Shown here: positions 1-6,918 of the stretch, piece after piece
How positions within the stretch are numbered: the first letter of the stretch is position 1
Layout: each line of letters starts with the position of its first letter
The notes under the pieces: model-generated
What the model saw: only the letters and a program-made list of their open reading frames with translations
Told to the model about the DNA's origin: nothing
The model's database searches: none
NCBI GenBank assembly: GCA_002937525.1
Contig: PTKA01000045.1
Location: 1-8,232, forward strand
Source: Alphaproteobacteria bacterium MarineAlpha10_Bin3
GTDB taxonomy: Bacteria; Pseudomonadota; Alphaproteobacteria; UBA8366; GCA-2717185
Direction of reading: 5' to 3'
DNA length: 8,232 nt
Made by a program: the position numbers and the translations under genes

Positions 1-289
1 GGAACGCACGGCGGGATCCCAGATTCGCCGGTTTCTAATTTTGAACAAGGAATTGGACGCCGATGACGGTGAATTGACCCGCACCCGCAAGGTCCGGCGC
101 GGATTCGTCGCCGACCGCTATGCAAAGCTTATCGACGCGCTGTTTTCCGACCTGACCCATTGTGAAATAGAGACCCAGGTAACCTTTGCGGACGGCCGCA
201 CCGATACGGTCAAGGCCGATCTGGAACTGCGAACCCTTCCGGCCCCCAGCAGGGAGGCGGGCGCCGCAACCCGCCCTGCCGCAGAATGA
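1..289 (+). CDS. Long-chain acyl-CoA synthetase-like AMP-dependent ligase, C-terminal end (partial)
   Basis: The reading frame is open from base 2 to a TGA at 287-289, so the 5' part lies outside the window; the TTG at 41 is an internal Leu, not a start. The visible 95 residues are the small C-terminal domain of an ANL-superfamily (adenylate-forming) enzyme. The segment IRRFLILNKELD is followed by ELTRTRKVRRGF, which matches the A10 core of FadD15-type acyl-CoA synthetases; the Lys encoded at 89-91 aligns with the catalytic lysine of the adenylation half-reaction. A hydrophilic tail rich in Ala and Pro ends the protein. The family activates a fatty or other carboxylic acid with ATP to an acyl-adenylate and then a CoA thioester in the cytoplasm. 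The stop overlaps the start of livG by four bases (ATGA), so the two are probably translationally coupled. Such ligases are often seen next to Liv-type transporters; the acid used is unknown. Confidence 0.85.
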   Translation, partial: ERTAGSQIRRFLILNKELDADDGELTRTRKVRRGFVADRYAKLIDALFSDLTHCEIETQVTFADGRTDTVKADLELRTLPAPSREAGAATRPAAE

Positions 290-1098
290 CCGCCACCGAA
301 GAAATTCAATCCGCGGCGGACCAGCGCATTTCGGACGAGGTGCTGATGTCGGTCCGGAACATCCGGCTCAGCTTCGGCGGCGTCAAGGCGTTGCGCGATG
401 TCAGCTTCGATATCGCCAAGGGCGAAATCCGCGCCATCATCGGCCCGAACGGCGCCGGCAAAACATCGATGCTCAATGTTATCAATGGCGTCTACCACCC
501 GCAGGAAGGCACCATCTTCTACAAGGGTAAAACCGGCCTGATGAAACCGCACGAGGCCGCGACCAAGGGTATATCGCGCACCTTTCAGAACTTGGCGCTG
601 TTTCGCGGCATGACGACGCTGGACAATATCATGACCGGCCGCAACATGAAGATAAAACGCAATTTTTTGTGGCAGGCGCTGCGCTGGGGACCAGCCCAAC
701 GCGAGGAATCGGAAAACCGGGAGGCGGTGGAACGGGTTATCGGTTTCCTGGAAATCGAATCGATCCGCAAGACGCCGGTCGGCCGGCTGCCCTATGGGTT
801 GCAGAAACGGGTCGAACTCGGCCGCGCTTTGGCCGCCGAACCCGAACTGCTGCTGCTCGACGAACCGATGTCGGGCATGAATGTCGAGGAAAAAGAGGAT
901 ATGTGCCGCTTCATTCTCGACGTTAATGACGAATTCGGCACGACGATCTGCCTGATCGAACACGATATGAGCGTCGTTATGGACATCTCGGATCGCGTTG
1001 TCGTGCTCGATTATGGCAGCAAGATCGCCGATGACACGCCCAACGAAGTACGAGCCAACCAAGCCGTGATCGACGCCTATCTGGGTGTGAGCCATTGA
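286..1098 (+). CDS. livG: Branched-chain-amino-acid-type ABC transporter ATP-binding protein LivG
   Basis: A 270-residue cytoplasmic ATPase, one of two that should drive this uptake system. Visible motifs: Walker A GPNGAGKT at residues 53-60, Q-loop Gln101 (RTFQN), signature region LPYGLQKR at 168-175 (a Liv-type variant of LSGGQ), Walker B LLLLDEP at 188-194, D-loop SGMN at 196-199 and switch His226 in IEHDM. The C-terminal extension after the H-loop (DYGSKIADDTPNEV, then AYLG) is typical of LivG. The ATG at 286 overlaps the upstream stop (ATGA) but has only a weak ribosome-binding site. A second in-frame ATG at 346 (residue 21) has GAGG at 337-340, five bases upstream, and would start just before the conserved fold, so the true start could be either. 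livH follows after 46 bases. Family identity is certain; the transported ligand is not. Confidence 0.95.
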   Translation: MTATEEIQSAADQRISDEVLMSVRNIRLSFGGVKALRDVSFDIAKGEIRAIIGPNGAGKTSMLNVINGVYHPQEGTIFYKGKTGLMKPHEAATKGISRTFQNLALFRGMTTLDNIMTGRNMKIKRNFLWQALRWGPAQREESENREAVERVIGFLEIESIRKTPVGRLPYGLQKRVELGRALAAEPELLLLDEPMSGMNVEEKEDMCRFILDVNDEFGTTICLIEHDMSVVMDISDRVVVLDYGSKIADDTPNEVRANQAVIDAYLGVSH

Positions 1099-1144
1099 CG
1101 AAGTGGCGCCGACGCAACGCCTAACACTGGACGGATAGAAGCCC

Positions 1145-2035
1145 ATGTTTGTACTCGAAGTCTTTATCAGCGGTCTGTTATCGGGTGTCATGTATTCCCT
1201 GGTCGCGCTGGGGTTCGTCCTGATTTTCAAGGCTTCGGGCGTCTTCAATTTCGCCCAAGGTGCGATGGTGTTGCTGGCCGCGCTGACCTTCGTGCGGTTC
1301 ATCGAAATGGGCATTCCGTTATGGCTGGCCGCGATTATGACGTTTGGCGTCATGATAGTGCTGGCGATATTTATCGAACGCTTCCTCTTGCGCCCCCTGG
1401 TCAACCAGCCTTTGATCACGCTGTTCATGTTAACGATCGGCTTGAACTATTTTCTGGAAGGCTTGGCGCAGGCGGTTTGGGACGCCGAGGTCCATGGCCT
1501 CGATATCGGCATCGAGGACGTCCCCTGGGTAGGACTGGAGCAGGCAACCGGTCTGTTGATCAGCATGTTCGACGTGATTTCGGCGCTTATCGCCATGGGT
1601 CTTGTCATCATCCTGTCGATTGTGTTCAACAAAACCAAAGTCGGCCGCGCGCTGCGCGCCGTGTCGAACGACCATCAGGCGGCGATGTCGGTTGGCATCC
1701 CGCTCAATCGCATCTGGGTGATTGTCTGGGCGATGTCGGGGCTGGTGGCGCTGGTCGCCGGGGCGCTGTGGGGGACCAGGCTAGGCGTCCAGTTCAGCCT
1801 GTCCATCGTCGCTTTGAAGGCGCTGCCGGTGCTTATTCTGGGCGGGTTCAATTCAATCATGGGCGCGATTGTCGCCGGGTTGATCATCGGCGCCAGCGAA
1901 AAGCTCGGCGAGGTGTTTCTTGGTCCCTATGTCGGCGGCGGCATCGAAAGTTTCTTCCCCTATGTGCTGGCAATGATGGTTCTATTCTGGCGGCCGCAGG
2001 GATTATTCGGCGACGTCATCATCGAACGCGTTTAA
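1145..2035 (+). CDS. livH: Branched-chain-amino-acid-type ABC transporter permease LivH
   Basis: A 296-residue inner-membrane permease of the BPD_transp_2 (LivH) family. The sequence is strongly hydrophobic with about eight plausible membrane segments, beginning with GLLSGVMYSLVALGFVLIF and the LivH hallmark FNFAQGAMVLL at residues 34-44. The cytoplasmic coupling loop KVGRALRAVSNDHQAAMSVG (165-184) would contact the ATPases. The conserved block PVLILGGFNSIMGAIVAGL (228-246) follows, and the family-typical FWRPQGLFG closes the protein at 281-289. Length is normal for LivH. The ATG at 1145 is preceded by only a weak GGA-type ribosome-binding site (about 1132-1134), consistent with translation within a polycistronic message. 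It pairs with LivM, 39 bases downstream, to form the translocation pore. No irregularities are seen. Confidence 0.95.
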   Translation: MFVLEVFISGLLSGVMYSLVALGFVLIFKASGVFNFAQGAMVLLAALTFVRFIEMGIPLWLAAIMTFGVMIVLAIFIERFLLRPLVNQPLITLFMLTIGLNYFLEGLAQAVWDAEVHGLDIGIEDVPWVGLEQATGLLISMFDVISALIAMGLVIILSIVFNKTKVGRALRAVSNDHQAAMSVGIPLNRIWVIVWAMSGLVALVAGALWGTRLGVQFSLSIVALKALPVLILGGFNSIMGAIVAGLIIGASEKLGEVFLGPYVGGGIESFFPYVLAMMVLFWRPQGLFGDVIIERV

Positions 2036-2074
2036 GCGCTACTTCCACGCGGCACAAATTGGATATCAGACACC

Positions 2075-3142
2075 ATGCTCTATCGTGAAACCGGCCAAAT
2101 CAAAACCGACTATAAGTCCGACATGGCGATGTTTCCGATCGCGCAGGATCGGTGGTTCATTTATGGCTGCGTCGCTGTCGCCGTTATCGGCCTGCCGCTC
2201 TTCGCCTCCAGTTACATCATCGAAGCCTTTTTGATCCCGATTCTGATCTGGTCCCTGGCGGCGCTGTCGCTCAACATGCTGCTCGGTTATTGCGGCCAGC
2301 TTTCGCTTGGACATGGCGCGTTCATGGCGGTTGGCGCCTATGCCGCCTATAATTTCGCCACTCGCATTCCCGAATTGAATATTTTCATCGTCTTCATTCT
2401 GGCCGGGCTATGCGCCGCGGCCGTATCGGTGCTGTTCGGTTTGCCCAGCATGCGGATCAAGGGGTTCTATTTGGCGGTTTCGACCCTGGCGGCGCAATTC
2501 GTCATCGAGTGGGTGTTTTCCACCGTGACGTGGTTTTCCGGCGACAATGCGATGGGCACGGTGGATACGCCGGCGATCGTAATCTTCGGCTACAAGCTGG
2601 AATCGTCGATCGATCTCTACATGTTCTGCCTGGTTATCAACATCGTGCTGTTCGTGCTCGCCAAGAATCTGGTCCGCGGGTCGGTCGGCCGGTCCTGGAT
2701 GGCCATTCGGGACATGGATGTGGCGGCGTCGGTCATCGGCATCAGATTGCTGCCGGCGAAGCTTCTCGCCTTTGGCGTCAGCGGGTTCTACGCCGGGGTG
2801 GCCGGCGCAATGTACGCCTTCGTTTATTTGAAGGCCTGCGATATCACGTCCTTCGATCTGTTCCAGTCATTCAATATTCTGTTCATGGTCATCATCGGTG
2901 GGATGGGCAGCGTGATGGGCGCGTATTTTGGCGCCGCCTTCATTCTTCTGTTGCCGATCGTCCTGAATATTACCTTCCAGACTTTCTTTGCGACCTCCGG
3001 CTTCGCCGGCCTGGTGTCGAACATCGAACATATGGTGTTCGGCGGCCTGATCATGTTTTTTCTTATCGTCGAGCCACTGGGACTCGCCCGGTTATGGTCG
3101 ACCGCCAAGGAAAAATTGCGGCTTTGGCCTTTTCCGCATTAA
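2075..3142 (+). CDS. livM: Branched-chain-amino-acid-type ABC transporter permease LivM
   Basis: A 355-residue second permease subunit. The LivM hallmark LLGYCGQLSLGHGAFMAVGA lies at residues 69-88, and the cytoplasmic coupling loop GRSWMAIRDMDVAASVIGI at 205-223. The block AFGVSGFYAGVAGAMYA at 232-248 and the motif IIGGMGSVMGAYFGAA at 273-288 are also conserved in the family. About nine or ten hydrophobic segments can be seen. The N-terminus has a polar stretch of roughly 27 residues before the first membrane helix; a second Met at residue 17 (base 2123) is an alternative start, but the longer form fits LivM proteins of this subfamily as I remember them. The ribosome-binding site is weak (GGA at 2061-2063). 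The gene lies 39 bases after livH. No transcription terminator is seen directly after it. Confidence 0.95.
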   Translation: MLYRETGQIKTDYKSDMAMFPIAQDRWFIYGCVAVAVIGLPLFASSYIIEAFLIPILIWSLAALSLNMLLGYCGQLSLGHGAFMAVGAYAAYNFATRIPELNIFIVFILAGLCAAAVSVLFGLPSMRIKGFYLAVSTLAAQFVIEWVFSTVTWFSGDNAMGTVDTPAIVIFGYKLESSIDLYMFCLVINIVLFVLAKNLVRGSVGRSWMAIRDMDVAASVIGIRLLPAKLLAFGVSGFYAGVAGAMYAFVYLKACDITSFDLFQSFNILFMVIIGGMGSVMGAYFGAAFILLLPIVLNITFQTFFATSGFAGLVSNIEHMVFGGLIMFFLIVEPLGLARLWSTAKEKLRLWPFPH

Positions 3143-3199
3143 GGCCATACTCGAATTGAACCAATCAGCGGGGTGATGTGTGTTGCGGCAATACATCTG

Positions 3200-3228
3200 T
3201 AGTCAAGTGGCAACCGATGCGATAGAAT
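3200..3228 (+). promoter_or_regulatory. Candidate sigma70-type promoter for the substrate-binding-protein gene
   Basis: A -35-like TAGTCA at 3200-3205 (four of six matches to TTGACA) is separated by exactly 17 bases from a -10-like TAGAAT at 3223-3228 (five of six matches to TATAAT). Transcription would start near 3235 and give a leader of about 50 bases. A separate promoter here would explain why the binding-protein gene has the longest upstream gap so far in the operon and a much better ribosome-binding site than livH or livM. Alphaproteobacterial promoters are poorly conserved, so the match is suggestive only. Confidence 0.35.
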
Positions 3229-3235
3229 TTTCTCA

Positions 3236-3259
3236 TGTGCATAATCGCAACCGTGCACA
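3236..3259. repeat. Dyad TGTGCA-N12-TGCACA in the leader of the binding-protein gene
   Basis: Perfect six-base arms TGTGCA (3236-3241) and TGCACA (3254-3259) are separated by 12 bases. The dyad begins just after the candidate -10 box, at the expected transcription start. This spacing and place would suit an operator for a dimeric repressor; it could also be a weak hairpin in the leader RNA or a chance match. No regulator gene is visible in the window. Confidence 0.35.
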
Positions 3260-3287
3260 AACAAGTTCATAAAACAGGGAGCGTAAA

Positions 3288-4628
3288 ATGACTAAACGAA
3301 AATTGTTTTTGACCGCCCTCGCCATCGGCATGATGACGGCGGCAGTAACCGAAACGGCACTTGCCCAGGATAAGAAAAGCGATCCGAACAAAGAGCAGTT
3401 CATTCCCGTCCTGGTATACCGGACCGGGCCGTTCGCGGCTGGCGGCACCGGCATTCCCGGCGGCATGATGGATTACTTCGAACTTCTCAATCAACGCGAT
3501 GGCGGCATCAACGGCATCAAGCTGGTGTGGGAAGAATGCGATACCGCGTACAAAACCGACCGGGGCGTCGAATGCTACGAGCGCCTGAAGAAGAACGGCG
3601 CCAAGGGCATTCCGTTCATCCACCCGATGTCGACCGGCGTCGCCTATGCGCTGCTTGAGCGGGCGACCAAGGACAAGATTCCGGTGGTGCAGATCGGCTA
3701 TGGCCGCACCGATTCGTCCGATGGCCGGGTCTTTCCGTATTCCTTCCCGTTGCTGACCAATTACTGGAGCCAGAATTCGGCGAAAATTCGCTATATGGCG
3801 CAAATCCTGGGCGGCGAGGACAAGCTGAAAGGCGTCAAGATCGTCAATCTGCACCTGAAGCACCCGTACGGCGAAGAAACCAAACCGATGCTTGACGCGA
3901 TGGCCAAGCGGTTCGGATTCGAGGTCACGCATATTCCGGTGCCATGGCCCGGTATCGACCAGAAATCCCTCTGGCTGCAAATTCGCCAGATCAAGCCTGA
4001 CTTCGTGATCAACCGGAACTGGGGTGTGTCATGCACGGTTCCGTTGCGCGAAGCCGCCCGTATCGGCTTCCCGCGCGACCGGATCATCGGTGTCTGGTGG
4101 TGCGGCGCTGAAGAAGACGTGATTCCCGCCGGCAAGGCGGCCAAGGGCTACATCACGGCGGCCTTCCATTCGGTCGGCACCGATTCGCCCGTCATCCAGG
4201 ACATGTTCGAACACGTCTATGGCAAGATGAAGGGCAATGTCAGCGCCTCGCGCGTTGGGTCCGTGTTCTATAACCGCGGCGTGGTGTGGGGCATCATCAG
4301 CACCGAAGCAATCCGTCTGGCGCAGAAAAAGTTCGGCGTCGGCCCGGTCAGCGGCGAGCAGATGCAATGGGCTTTCGAGAATCTTGAACTCGACGCGGCG
4401 CGCATCAAGGAACTCGGTGCCGAAGGTCTGGTTCCCGAAATCAAGGTTTCATGCTTCGACCATGAAGGCGGCGGCCGGGTCCGCTTCCAGCAATGGGATG
4501 GCAAGAAATGGAACATGATCACCGACTGGATCCCGTCTTACGCCAAGATGGTCCGCAAAATGATCGAGGAATCCGCCGCCAAATACGCCAAGGATAAGGG
4601 CATTACGCCGCGTAACTGCGCCGCGTAA
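3288..4628 (+). CDS. Periplasmic substrate-binding protein of the Liv-type ABC transporter (Peripla_BP_6 type)
   Basis: A 446-residue secreted binding protein. Residues 1-26 form a clear Sec signal peptide: KRK at 3-5, a hydrophobic core, and an ALA/Q cleavage site after residue 26. There is no lipobox Cys, so it should be soluble in the periplasm. The mature part carries YRTGPFAAGGTGIPGG at 44-59, NQRDGGINGIKLVWEECDT at 68-86 and GYGRTDSSDGRVFPYSFPL at 137-155, all typical of a long LivK-like family found beside acyl-CoA ligases. It is much longer than E. coli LivK (roughly 370 residues). Cys residues are at 84, 96, 249, 272, 389 and 444; C84/C96 could form the N-lobe disulfide. Trp and Tyr are frequent around 159-160, 220, 245 and 270-271. 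A strong ribosome-binding site, AGGGAG at 3276-3281, sits six bases before the ATG. The ligand is unknown; the name LivK should not be read as proof of amino-acid binding. Confidence 0.93.
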   Translation: MTKRKLFLTALAIGMMTAAVTETALAQDKKSDPNKEQFIPVLVYRTGPFAAGGTGIPGGMMDYFELLNQRDGGINGIKLVWEECDTAYKTDRGVECYERLKKNGAKGIPFIHPMSTGVAYALLERATKDKIPVVQIGYGRTDSSDGRVFPYSFPLLTNYWSQNSAKIRYMAQILGGEDKLKGVKIVNLHLKHPYGEETKPMLDAMAKRFGFEVTHIPVPWPGIDQKSLWLQIRQIKPDFVINRNWGVSCTVPLREAARIGFPRDRIIGVWWCGAEEDVIPAGKAAKGYITAAFHSVGTDSPVIQDMFEHVYGKMKGNVSASRVGSVFYNRGVVWGIISTEAIRLAQKKFGVGPVSGEQMQWAFENLELDAARIKELGAEGLVPEIKVSCFDHEGGGRVRFQQWDGKKWNMITDWIPSYAKMVRKMIEESAAKYAKDKGITPRNCAA

Positions 4629-4658
4629 ATTTGGCAACGACGAAACGCAGCGAACCCG

Positions 4659-4710
4659 TGGCCCCATCGCCGGTCGGATCTTCCGGCGCGGTGAAAGGGT
4701 CATGGGGTCG
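4659..4710 (+). other. Imperfect stem-loop in the binding-protein/livF gap (first hairpin)
   Basis: The outer arm CCCCAT (4662-4667) pairs with ATGGGG (4702-4707), extended by wobble and GC pairs to 4659 and 4710. The inner arm CGCCGG (4668-4673) pairs with CCGGCG (4683-4688) around a nine-base loop. A 13-base bulge (4689-4701) lies on the 3' side only. No U-run follows, so it is not a standard intrinsic terminator. It could protect the 3' end of the binding-protein mRNA. Pairing was found by eye; no folding energy was calculated. Confidence 0.45.
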
Positions 4711-4719
4711 AACGAAAAT

Positions 4720-4766
4720 TTGATACGAATTGCCCTAGCAGACCCAATATCCGCTAGGGCAGTATC
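4720..4766. repeat. Long inverted repeat upstream of livF (second hairpin or operator)
   Basis: A perfect nine-base pair of arms, TGCCCTAGC (4731-4739) and GCTAGGGCA (4753-4761), flanks a 13-base centre. After a four-base bulge (4727-4730) on the left side, GATAC (4722-4726) pairs with GTATC (4762-4766), giving 14 pairs in all. ACGAAT also occurs as a direct repeat at 4725-4730 and 4767-4772. TTGATA at 4720-4725 resembles a -35 box (five of six matches), and CCCAAT at 4743-4748 is a poor -10 with 17-base spacing. The element is therefore either an RNA hairpin without a U-run or an operator across a weak livF promoter. Confidence 0.55.
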
Positions 4767-4786
4767 ACGAATAGGGATCGAACGCC

Positions 4787-5635
4787 GTGAGTGAAGCCGA
4801 AGCGCTAAACGATACACCACCCGCCGTGGCTGACGAAAAGCCGCTGTTGCAGATCAGTAACATCGAGGTCATTTACGACCGTGTCATCCTTGTGTTGCGC
4901 GGCGTGTCGCTCACCATTCCCAAGGGCGGCATCGTGGCCTTGCTGGGCGCCAACGGTGCTGGAAAATCCACGACATTGAAGGCGATTTCCGGCCTGCTGC
5001 GGTCCGAACGCGGCGAGGTCACCAAGGGTTCGATCGAATATGAAGGCAAATCGATACTCCAAAACAATGCGACCGAGTTGGTCAGCCGCGGATTGATCCA
5101 GGTGATGGAGGGGCGTCACTGCTTCGAGCATCTGACGGTGGACGAAAACCTCTTGACCGGGGCCTATACGCGCCGCGATGGAAACGCCGCCGTAAACCGG
5201 GACCTGGAACTGGTTTACAGCTACTTCCCGCGCCTCAAGGAACGGCGAAGCGTACTGGCCGGCTATATTTCCGGCGGCGAGCAGCAGATGACGGCGATTG
5301 GCCGGGCGCTGATGGCGCGGCCAAGCCTGATATTGCTCGATGAACCGTCGATGGGGCTGGCGCCGCAACTGGTCGAGGAAATCTTCGGCATCGTCACCCG
5401 GCTTAACGAGGACGAAGGCGTCACCTTCCTGCTCGCCGAGCAGAACACCAACATGGCGCTCCAATACGCACGCTACGGCTATGTTCTGGAAAGCGGCCGC
5501 GTCGTGCTGGACGGCGACGCCAAGTCGCTGCGCGAAAACGAAGACGTGAAGGAATTCTATCTCGGCCTTTCCAGCGGCACCCGCAAAAGCTACCGCGACG
5601 TCAAACATTACCGCCGCCGCAAACGCTGGCTGTAA
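4787..5635 (+). CDS. livF: Branched-chain-amino-acid-type ABC transporter ATP-binding protein LivF
   Basis: A 282-residue ATPase, partner of LivG. Walker A GANGAGKS is at residues 54-61, Q-loop Gln105 in LIQVMEG, the canonical signature ISGGEQQ at 161-167, Walker B LILLDEP at 181-187 and D-loop SMGLAP at 188-193. The switch position reads LLAEQN with Gln219 where most ABC ATPases have His; LivF proteins normally carry Gln here, so this is not a defect. An N-terminal extension of about 20 polar residues precedes the fold. The C-terminus is a basic tail, DVKHYRRRKRWL, longer than in E. coli LivF (about 237 residues in all) and typical of the subfamily linked to acyl-CoA ligases. Translation starts at GTG 4787, with AGGGA at 4773-4777 nine bases upstream. 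The 158-base gap before it is structured and may set LivF levels apart from the binding protein. Confidence 0.95.
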   Translation: MSEAEALNDTPPAVADEKPLLQISNIEVIYDRVILVLRGVSLTIPKGGIVALLGANGAGKSTTLKAISGLLRSERGEVTKGSIEYEGKSILQNNATELVSRGLIQVMEGRHCFEHLTVDENLLTGAYTRRDGNAAVNRDLELVYSYFPRLKERRSVLAGYISGGEQQMTAIGRALMARPSLILLDEPSMGLAPQLVEEIFGIVTRLNEDEGVTFLLAEQNTNMALQYARYGYVLESGRVVLDGDAKSLRENEDVKEFYLGLSSGTRKSYRDVKHYRRRKRWL

Positions 5636-5639
5636 TTCC

Positions 5640-5646
5640 AGGGGGG
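5640..5646 (+). promoter_or_regulatory. Ribosome-binding site that fixes the start of the PaaK-like gene
   Basis: AGGGGGG lies eight bases before the ATG at 5655 but only two bases before the in-frame TTG at 5649. The spacing favours the ATG, giving a 411-residue product instead of 413. Confidence 0.6.
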
Positions 5647-5654
5647 CGTTGAAC

Positions 5655-6890
5655 ATGACCGACTATTTCGACGCAGCTGAAAGGTGGGATCCCGAAGAAC
5701 GCGAAAGCGCGCTGATGGCGAAATTGCCGGGGCAGGTTGCGCTGGCGCAGGCCAAGGCGCCGGGTTTCAGCACAATTCTGGCTGGCGTCGATGCCGCCGG
5801 CATTACCGGCCGCGCCGCCCTGGCGCAATTGCCGGTGACGCACAAATCCGATCTGTCGAATTTGCAACGGGCGGAAACGCCGTTTGGCGGTTTGAACGCA
5901 ACGCCAACCAGCGCCTTGCGCCGCGTGTTCATGTCGCCCGGCCCGATCGCCGACCCGCAAGGCCAGGGCAAGGATTGGTTTCGCATGGGCCGCGCGATTT
6001 TCGCCGCCGGCTTTCGGGCCGGAGAGTTGATCCACAACTGCTTTTCGTATCATTTCACGCCGGCCGGCGCGATGTTCGAGGACGGCGCCCATGCGGTTGG
6101 CTGCACCGTCTTCCCCGCCGGGGTCGGCCAGACCGATTTGCAGGTCGAAGCCATCGCCCATTTCCGGCCCGATGGATATGCCGGAACGCCGGACTTCCTG
6201 AAATTGATCCTCGACAAGGCCGACGCCACCGGCGTTGACGTCTCCTCGATCAAGCGGGCTTGCGTTGGCGGCGGGGCCCTGTTCCCGGCCATGCGCGACG
6301 ATTATGCGGCGCGCGGAATCCATGTCCGGCAATCCTATGGCAGCGCTGATTGCGGCCTGATCGCCTATGAGTCGGACGCCATGGAAGGCATGATCCTCGA
6401 CGAACATATTATCCTTGAAATCGTCCGCCCCGGCACCGGCGACCCGGTGATGGATGGCGAGGTCGGCGAAGTCCTGGTCACGCTGATCAACCCGGATTAT
6501 CCCTTGATCCGGTTCGCCACCGGCGACCTTTCCGCGATGATGGCTGGAATCAGCCCGTGCGGGCGCACCGCACCCCGGATCAAGGGCTGGATGGGCCGGG
6601 CCGATCAAACCGCGAAAATCCGCGGCATGTTCGTCCATCCGGGACAGATCGACCGGGTCGTCAAGGCGGTCGCCGGCCTTAACCGGGCGCGGCTGACGAT
6701 CGACCATCGCGGTGGCCGGGATACTGCCGTGCTACGCTGCGAAGCGGAGGATACCGCGAGCGCCCTGGCGGACCGGATCGCCAGCGCCTTCATTGCCGAA
6801 TGCAAGGTTCGCGCGACGGTCGAATTCGTCAAGGCGGGCGAACTTCCCAATGACGGCAAGATCATCGACGATATCCGGAAATACGATTAA
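5655..6890 (+). CDS. PaaK-like (phenylacetate-CoA ligase family) AMP-binding protein with a non-canonical P-loop
   Basis: A 411-residue ANL-superfamily protein related to phenylacetate-CoA ligase, shorter than PaaK (roughly 430-440). Recognisable cores, numbered from ATG 5655: FTPAGAMFEDGAHAVGC at 134-150, YAGTPDFLKLIL at 175-186, GGGALFP at 205-211, YGSADCG at 228-234 (the A5 core), RFATGDLS at 286-293 (A7-like, Asp291), GRADQTAKIRG at 314-324 (A8-like) and GKIIDDIRKY near the end, where Lys402 is the likely A10 lysine. The Ser/Thr/Gly-rich ATP loop (SSGTTGKP type) is absent; its place is taken by FMSPGPIADP (92-101), and the A5 acid is Asp instead of Glu. I recall similar SPGPI-type sequences in Liv-operon ligases, so this may be a subfamily trait and not decay. 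It lies 19 bases after livF and probably activates, or senses, the imported acid. The exact substrate is unknown. Confidence 0.8.
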   Translation: MTDYFDAAERWDPEERESALMAKLPGQVALAQAKAPGFSTILAGVDAAGITGRAALAQLPVTHKSDLSNLQRAETPFGGLNATPTSALRRVFMSPGPIADPQGQGKDWFRMGRAIFAAGFRAGELIHNCFSYHFTPAGAMFEDGAHAVGCTVFPAGVGQTDLQVEAIAHFRPDGYAGTPDFLKLILDKADATGVDVSSIKRACVGGGALFPAMRDDYAARGIHVRQSYGSADCGLIAYESDAMEGMILDEHIILEIVRPGTGDPVMDGEVGEVLVTLINPDYPLIRFATGDLSAMMAGISPCGRTAPRIKGWMGRADQTAKIRGMFVHPGQIDRVVKAVAGLNRARLTIDHRGGRDTAVLRCEAEDTASALADRIASAFIAECKVRATVEFVKAGELPNDGKIIDDIRKYD

Positions 6891-6918
6891 ATAGGTTCGC
6901 CTTTAGGGAAAAGCAGCC

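Noticed and set aside
41..289. Stand-alone 82-residue gene starting at TTG 41
   Set aside because: The same frame is open to the left window edge and the upstream residues fit the acyl-CoA synthetase C-terminal domain, so this is the end of a larger gene.
118..1428. Long antisense open frame (436 codons) across livG and the start of livH
   Set aside because: It mirrors genes with unmistakable ABC-transporter motifs on the + strand. Its translation shows no domain and is low in structure; GC-rich codon bias produces long antisense frames.
2410..3159. 249-codon + strand frame inside livM
   Set aside because: Arg- and Gly-rich out-of-frame translation without membrane segments or motifs, while livM in the other frame is complete.
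4805..5656. Antisense open frame (283 codons) opposite livF
   Set aside because: Shadow of livF, whose Walker A, signature and Walker B motifs are all on the + strand; the antisense product shows no recognisable fold.
5601..6707. Antisense open frame (368 codons) opposite the PaaK-like gene
   Set aside because: Shadow frame; the + strand protein has ordered ANL-family cores and a good ribosome-binding site.
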